Origin: Zhengitettix transpicula
Taxonomy: Eukaryota; Arthropoda; Insecta; Orthoptera; Tetrigidae
Reading direction: 5' to 3'
DNA: 64,000 nt
NCBI GenBank assembly: GCA_037074705.1
Contig: CM073591.1
Location: 83,680,032-83,744,031 of the forward strand
Position 1 is the first letter of the stretch. The number at the start of each line of letters is the position of its first letter. This document shows positions 59,270 to 64,000 of the stretch, one piece after another. The position numbers and the translations under genes were made by a program. The notes under the pieces are model-generated. The model ran no database searches, was not told the origin of the DNA, and was given only the letters and a program-made list of their open reading frames with translations.

Positions 59270-59982
59270 CGGGACTATTTTATACTCTTAATACCAGGAT
59301 TATTTGTGATTATCTTAAGGTTCTGGTGTTAATATACACTCTCTTAAAGTATCTGGAATATTAATTAATCTTAAGGTAGCGGAAGTAATTTTGATTATAT
59401 TAGGATACATGGAATATTTTTTCTTCTATTGTACCAGTTTTATAATTTTTTTTTTGCTGGGGTTATTTAAAGTACTAGTTGACTTATTTTAACTTTACTA
59501 AGGTATACCAAGTACTCATACTGGTTTTGATTAAATTAACGTTCCACTGGCATAGGCATGATGGGAGTGAGGAAAGGTAAATCTTTGATAAAGTGATGCT
59601 CTTGATGTTGGTTAAATCATGTGTTGACCAACAGACTAGTGGAATCTGGGCTAATACAAATACCCAGGTATATAGTCCCTAATAAACTATACCTGTCTGA
59701 TGTGTCGGAGGGTCTCTTTCTACAATTAAGTAGGAAGTATTAAATTTGACACTAATGAACATGATTTAACCAATATCGAGAGTGTCACTTTATCAAAGAT
59801 TTACCTTTCCTAACTCCCACTCTACTAATGCCAGTATAATGTTAATTTCATCATATGATGACTTGGTGTACCTTAGTAAAGTCGAGAAATCTACTAGTAC
59901 TTTTAATAAGAACAGTAACTTTAAAAAAGTATAAATCACAAATAATTCTGGTATTTAAGAGTAAAATTTTTGACTGCAGGTA
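59270..59982. mobile_element. Foldback element with long inverted arms
   Basis: Outer ends TACTCTTAATACCAGGATTA and the inverse TACTCTTAAATACCAGAATT (59935-59970), and inner arms 59469-59643 and 59757-59910, are inverse complements. They share TTTACTAAGGTA, a GGAAAGGTAAATCTTTGATA block extending through AAAGTGA, and GGTTAAATCATG. The left arm has extra iterated units with a TTAAGGTA..GGAA core. Related iterated units lie at 480-700. Confidence 0.8.
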
Positions 59983-59984
59983 AA

Positions 59985-62690
59985 TTTATCTGAGGTGAAA
60001 CCAAAAGCTTTACTTTGTTTTATGGTTTTTGTTTGAGTCTCTTAACTTTGAAACCTGATCTGTAGTAGGTTGAGATCAATTTGTGGTTTCTCTAGTTATC
60101 TTGTAAAAGTGATGTGTGGGTTGTCAACATATGTGAGGATACATCTCAAGATTGATGAGAGATCTGTAGTCTCATTATTAAGCAATGACCCACAAAAATA
60201 ATGGTTGTAAAGAAAACATTTTCACTTCATAACTGTAGAAGCACTTTGGCAATGAAAAATGGTGGCTTATAAATGCCGAGGAAACGAATGTAATTATTAA
60301 AAATTGCGATGAAGAAATTGTACGTCGAAAATTATACTATTTTTTCATAATTTTAGATATTTTTTTAAAAAAATAAATCATAAAAATACACAATATGTAA
60401 ATAAGAATTGCTTCAAATAATAATACTTGTGAATAGTTTGCCTTGAATTGCGAACCTGATTAATTTTCTCAATTATCAAAATCGTATTGTTTCTACAGTT
60501 GTTACATTTAGAGTTGAAAACGATGAAGTGAAAATGAATATCTGCACCTTTGATCTAATCGTGGTACTTTTTACACACTCCAAGATTATATGATTTTATT
60601 TTGTGAAAGGTTCAATTTATTTAGCACATCATCTTGAAACGGTTTCCATGGAAATAAGGGTTAAATCACAGTCAATTTACAGCACAGCCGGAAGAAGGCT
60701 TTTAGGTTGTACAACCTGACCACACGCTGCGGGCATCGGTCCCGCGATTATGAAAACGCCACATATAGCCTGACATCTTTATCAACGATCTCGAATCGTT
60801 GGTTTTTTAAGTTGTGCGCTACATCACCACAAGAAACAGTTTTTACGAGGATTATTATGTAAAATAATAATACAACAGCGATAGTTAAAATTCTTTGCGA
60901 CAAGTACTAAGCTAAGACGAAGTACATATTTTAAATAAATTTAATTTTAAGAACAAGCCACGCATAACAGCACTGTTGTGTGTGCTAACCCTCCTAAAGC
61001 ACCGAAAATAGGCAGTTTATAGTGCTTTATGAGCGCAGGGGGGCTGTGCATGCGTATTTATTATTACAGAGAGAGATTCTGTACAAAACCGTGGGTAACA
61101 CAAAGACAGCCAGTTGGCTGCATTAACGGAAGCGATTGCGAGCAGTTAAAGAATTGATTTGGATTCAATGGCTTTGATTTTACTTTGAGTATCTAAGTTC
61201 TAACTTGCAAACGTTTTGTATTCATTGTTAACAATAAAAAACGTTGGTGGAAATGATAAAAATAAGTTCGATAACGAGATTGCTGTTTGCCGCCCCCGTG
61301 TGGTGCATGCCCGCTCCCAGCGGTCCTGCCCTTAATGAATCTAGTCACGAATTCATCTTTTAAGATTTCGTCTCTGAAATAGAATAATGTTCGTGAACGT
61401 ACTGTATTACTGGTGGATCCCTGACGTTTTCAAATGAAAGTATGTACTATCAAAGAACATTTGTCTAACATCCAACTTCCCATTGACAATTTGTAGTATT
61501 CCAAAATAATATCAAATCGAAACATTCATTTCATTGGCAAAATGGTAAGATTTTAGATGCTAACACCAAGTACTATTCCAGAATTATATCCAAAATGCTT
61601 CATATTAAATTAGCGTAATTGCAATTAACTAACGAATACTTCGAAACTCAACAATTGATATGTTCCCTTATTGTTAGGATAACCCATCTTTGGATTTATA
61701 TTATCTTCGCTTTTAAGTTCGTTACCTTGTTTGTTTTGTGTGTTGTTCTTGCGGTTTTGAATCATCCGACGAAAGTAACTAGTATTACAGAAACGTGTGG
61801 TATTTGTTTTATCAGTTAATTTTGCCTGTCATTTGGATACTTCTTTATCTCATTATTATACTTTTAACATTATGTTTTATATAGTCATTCTTATGGATGA
61901 TCAACAATGAACCAGTCTAATTACCATCTCGCGTAAAGTTTTTCTAGCTAAAAAAGATGGTGAATCTAGCTTCTCATATTTTGTATAGTTACAGTTAAAT
62001 TGATTGGTGTTACATTTAATTTAATCGCAGTGAACGTGTTCTGCGAGTTAGTTGAACATAATTGTGTATATATATATATATTTGGATCGCGTCTTTAGTT
62101 TTTCTTGATTAATAATATTTTAGAAATTATATAAAATATATAAAGTTATATAAAAACTTATATTCAAATATATTAAGTTAAAATACAATTATTTATCTTG
62201 AAATGTTATATACTTTTATTTAAAATTCGCTTTAGGAAATTTAATAAGATGCTTTATTATTATAAAGTATTCTGCTTACTGGCACATTCATGGAGATGAT
62301 GTACAAATTTCCTTCTCCACTCTGCCCAGTCCTAAGCTTATGAAGATGGATCTATTCTTAAAATTTCTCTAGTTTTAACCATATCCGTTCACTTTAATTT
62401 TCAAATTTCACTTCAACACCAAATTTCAAAACTATCCAGATATTTCTCCTCCTACCTCTTTCTTAAAGTCTATATTTATGGTCCATAAAAAGTTCCATGT
62501 GTTGAGATACACAAGTGTTACATGATTTCTTAACATTTTTATGATACAAGTTATTACATTAATTGTAATCTAAAAGGTTTGCAAATAATGTAACTTCTGC
62601 AAAAATATTGGGAGTTTATTGGTACAAAAAATTCTTATTTTGTTGTATACAAATATAAAAACTGGAAGAACAGCTACACAGTGCTTTGAG
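59985..62690. other. Intergenic sequence, unassigned
   Basis: No exon was recognised. GC-richer stretches at 60680-60830 and 61270-61330 could be repeat or promoter pieces. (TA)n lies at about 62066-62080. A 66-codon plus frame at 61619-61819 is hydrophobic but has no family match by eye. Confidence 0.4.
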
Positions 62691-64000
62691 TTATAGCCTT
62701 TTTTTGGCCTTCATGAGGCAAATGTCTGAACTTTGATAAATTGGATGTTGTTGAGATGGAGGAATGGGCTTCACATCAAAAAAATCATTGAAGAGCTGAA
62801 GGAACTTGTTCCAGATAATTTGTTGCTTTTCTGTGTCTCGAAGTTCTTGGCAAATAATGACTTCAGTAGATTCATCAGCCAGAGCACACATAGTATGCAG
62901 TAGAGGTTGGATAGACTATAAACAAATCATACAACTATCCATCATCAATAATCTAGTTATATTGGTTATTCATTTTTGAGACATAAGGTAGCAAATTAAA
63001 TAGTTCAAGAAAACTTTTTTACTTTGATATAAAAATACCTAAATTACTGAAACTCAGTGCAGTTATATAAGTTAACTTGGTAAGTAAACAATAGTTCTAA
63101 TAACTTTCTGTTACATTTTAATTGAGACTATTTTTTAATTTGACAACATTAAATTTAAACTTTTTTCAAAATTTTCTTTTAGTCCAATATGTAATTCAGT
63201 TAAGTTCAACAGATTTAAACTAACAAACAATGATAAATTTTATTTTCATAATAACTGATTGCTTATATTTGAAACAAATTAATTTGACACATCTTGCTCA
63301 ATTTGAATTTTATAATCAACCTCTACTCACCCTATCACATTGAAATGGGGACTGAACACATGACTTATCAGGCATTTGGAGTGTCACTTCATATAATTCA
63401 CACCAAAAACTATGGATTTGACACTAATAAGAACCATTTTGAAATAATTTTTTTACCATTCTCAAACTCCTAACATCTCCATAAAGCTGACTTAACCATT
63501 GTGGTGAATGTAACTATTACGCTCATAGACTGCAAGCCTCAAAACTATGGCTCTGACTCCAGTTTGTAATTACCACTTTCTCTCACCCACCTATATGATG
63601 AAGAATACTTAGCAAGAACTGTAAATATTACTATTTCAGCAACCCCCAAACACCAATGTTGGTAAATTTTGGCATCATTCATCCCAACCCCACATCTGAA
63701 TGCCTAGATAGTAGCTGCAATCCGTAAACCTGAACTATTTATTTGTTACTAATATTTATAGTATTTCATAATTTTTACTTGACATCCTTTTCAACCTTTC
63801 TACTGGGGTAGATTTTTTTATGTGTATAAATTATATTTTAATTGAATATATAATGAAGGAAGTAGCATAAATACCTCATCATAGTAAACACAGTCTGCCA
63901 ACAGTAACAATTGAGGAGATATTATTTCATTTACATCTTTTCCCCAGCAGAGAGATCGAATATGTATCTTTCCATTACTTTCCATCCACAATTCTTTGTT
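62691..64000 (-). CDS. VCPKMT: VCPKMT/METTL21D-like protein-lysine methyltransferase, 3' part (two exons, gene runs off the window)
   Basis: Minus-strand exons 64000-63875 (42 codons, partial) and 62915-62691 (74 codons plus stop) join in phase 0 across a GT-AG intron of 959 bp. The first piece reads RSLCWGKDV and LLLLADCVYYDE. LxWG and ADCxYYxE are hallmarks of the C-terminal half of the METTL21-type Rossmann methyltransferase fold. The second continues SIQPLLHTM, EVIICQELRD, FFDVKPIPP and SSDICLMKAKK, a good match to the end of VCPKMT (METTL21D), a cytosolic enzyme that trimethylates a lysine of the AAA ATPase VCP/p97. The SAM-binding N-terminal half lies beyond 64000. Other METTL21 members are possible, but spacing and the KIP-like and SxDI motifs fit METTL21D best. 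Choosing Met at 62891 as a start would be wrong, as it lies inside the exon. Confidence 0.75.
62916..63874 (-). other. Intron of the VCPKMT-like gene
   Basis: A 959-bp GT-AG intron. AT-rich with no transposon recognised. Confidence 0.7.

Noticed and set aside
1..64000. CRISPR arrays, operons or prokaryotic features
   Set aside because: Introns, SINEs, LINEs and microsatellites show a eukaryotic genome; the tandem repeats seen have no regular unique spacers.

Overview
The window is a piece of an insect-type nuclear genome. It is AT-rich, has large introns with GT-AG (once GC-AG) borders, abundant (TA)n microsatellites and dense transposon debris. Four protein-coding genes can be assembled from exons. 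Proteins of these families plus hAT, P, Merlin, Jockey-type and Gypsy-type relics point to an arthropod. The long introns and repeat load would suit a large polyneopteran genome (stick insect, cockroach or termite), but that placement is inference.

Layout. (1) 1-5.2 kb: no host gene; a decayed LINE reverse transcriptase and a truncated hAT copy. (2) 5.3-14.5 kb, minus strand: a complete four-exon gene for a secreted IGFBP-Kazal-Ig protein of 258 residues (IGFBP7/IGFBP-rP1 type). Its introns hold an inverted SINE pair, a duplicated repeat and an LTR. (3) 14.6-25.9 kb: MITEs, two LTR insertions and a hAT element with an 8-bp target duplication. (4) 26.0-26.9 kb, plus strand: a complete two-exon HIGD2A-type gene. 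(5) 27-44.5 kb: transposon-rich, with a Jockey-like LINE, a cluster of three LTRs at 31.2-34.3 kb, a deleted Merlin element with perfect 40-bp terminal repeats, a further LTR, a hAT C-terminal relic, a 340-bp foldback, a P-element-like relic and another LINE reverse transcriptase. (6) 45.0-57.3 kb, plus strand: a complete nine-coding-exon hnRNP F/H (glorund-like) gene of 446 residues with one GC-AG intron. (7) 57.3-62.6 kb: 3' flank and a foldback element. (8) 62.7-64.0 kb, minus strand: the last two exons of a VCPKMT/METTL21D-like lysine methyltransferase that runs off the window.

The host genes are functionally unrelated: a secreted insulin/IGF-type binding protein, a mitochondrial respiratory-complex factor, a nuclear RNA-binding protein and a cytosolic methyltransferase. 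There is no operon-like logic.

The most coherent unexpected signal is a swarm of seven related LTR-like insertions (7.6, 18.8, 20.8, 31.2, 32.1, 33.1 and 37.6 kb). Most sit exactly in ATAT/(TA)n sites. Several carry, beyond the normal LTR end, a primer-binding-site-like stretch and then a second copy of the LTR terminus before the target duplication; in one the unit is iterated four times. All exon joins, families and boundaries were read by eye; no search or transcript data were available.
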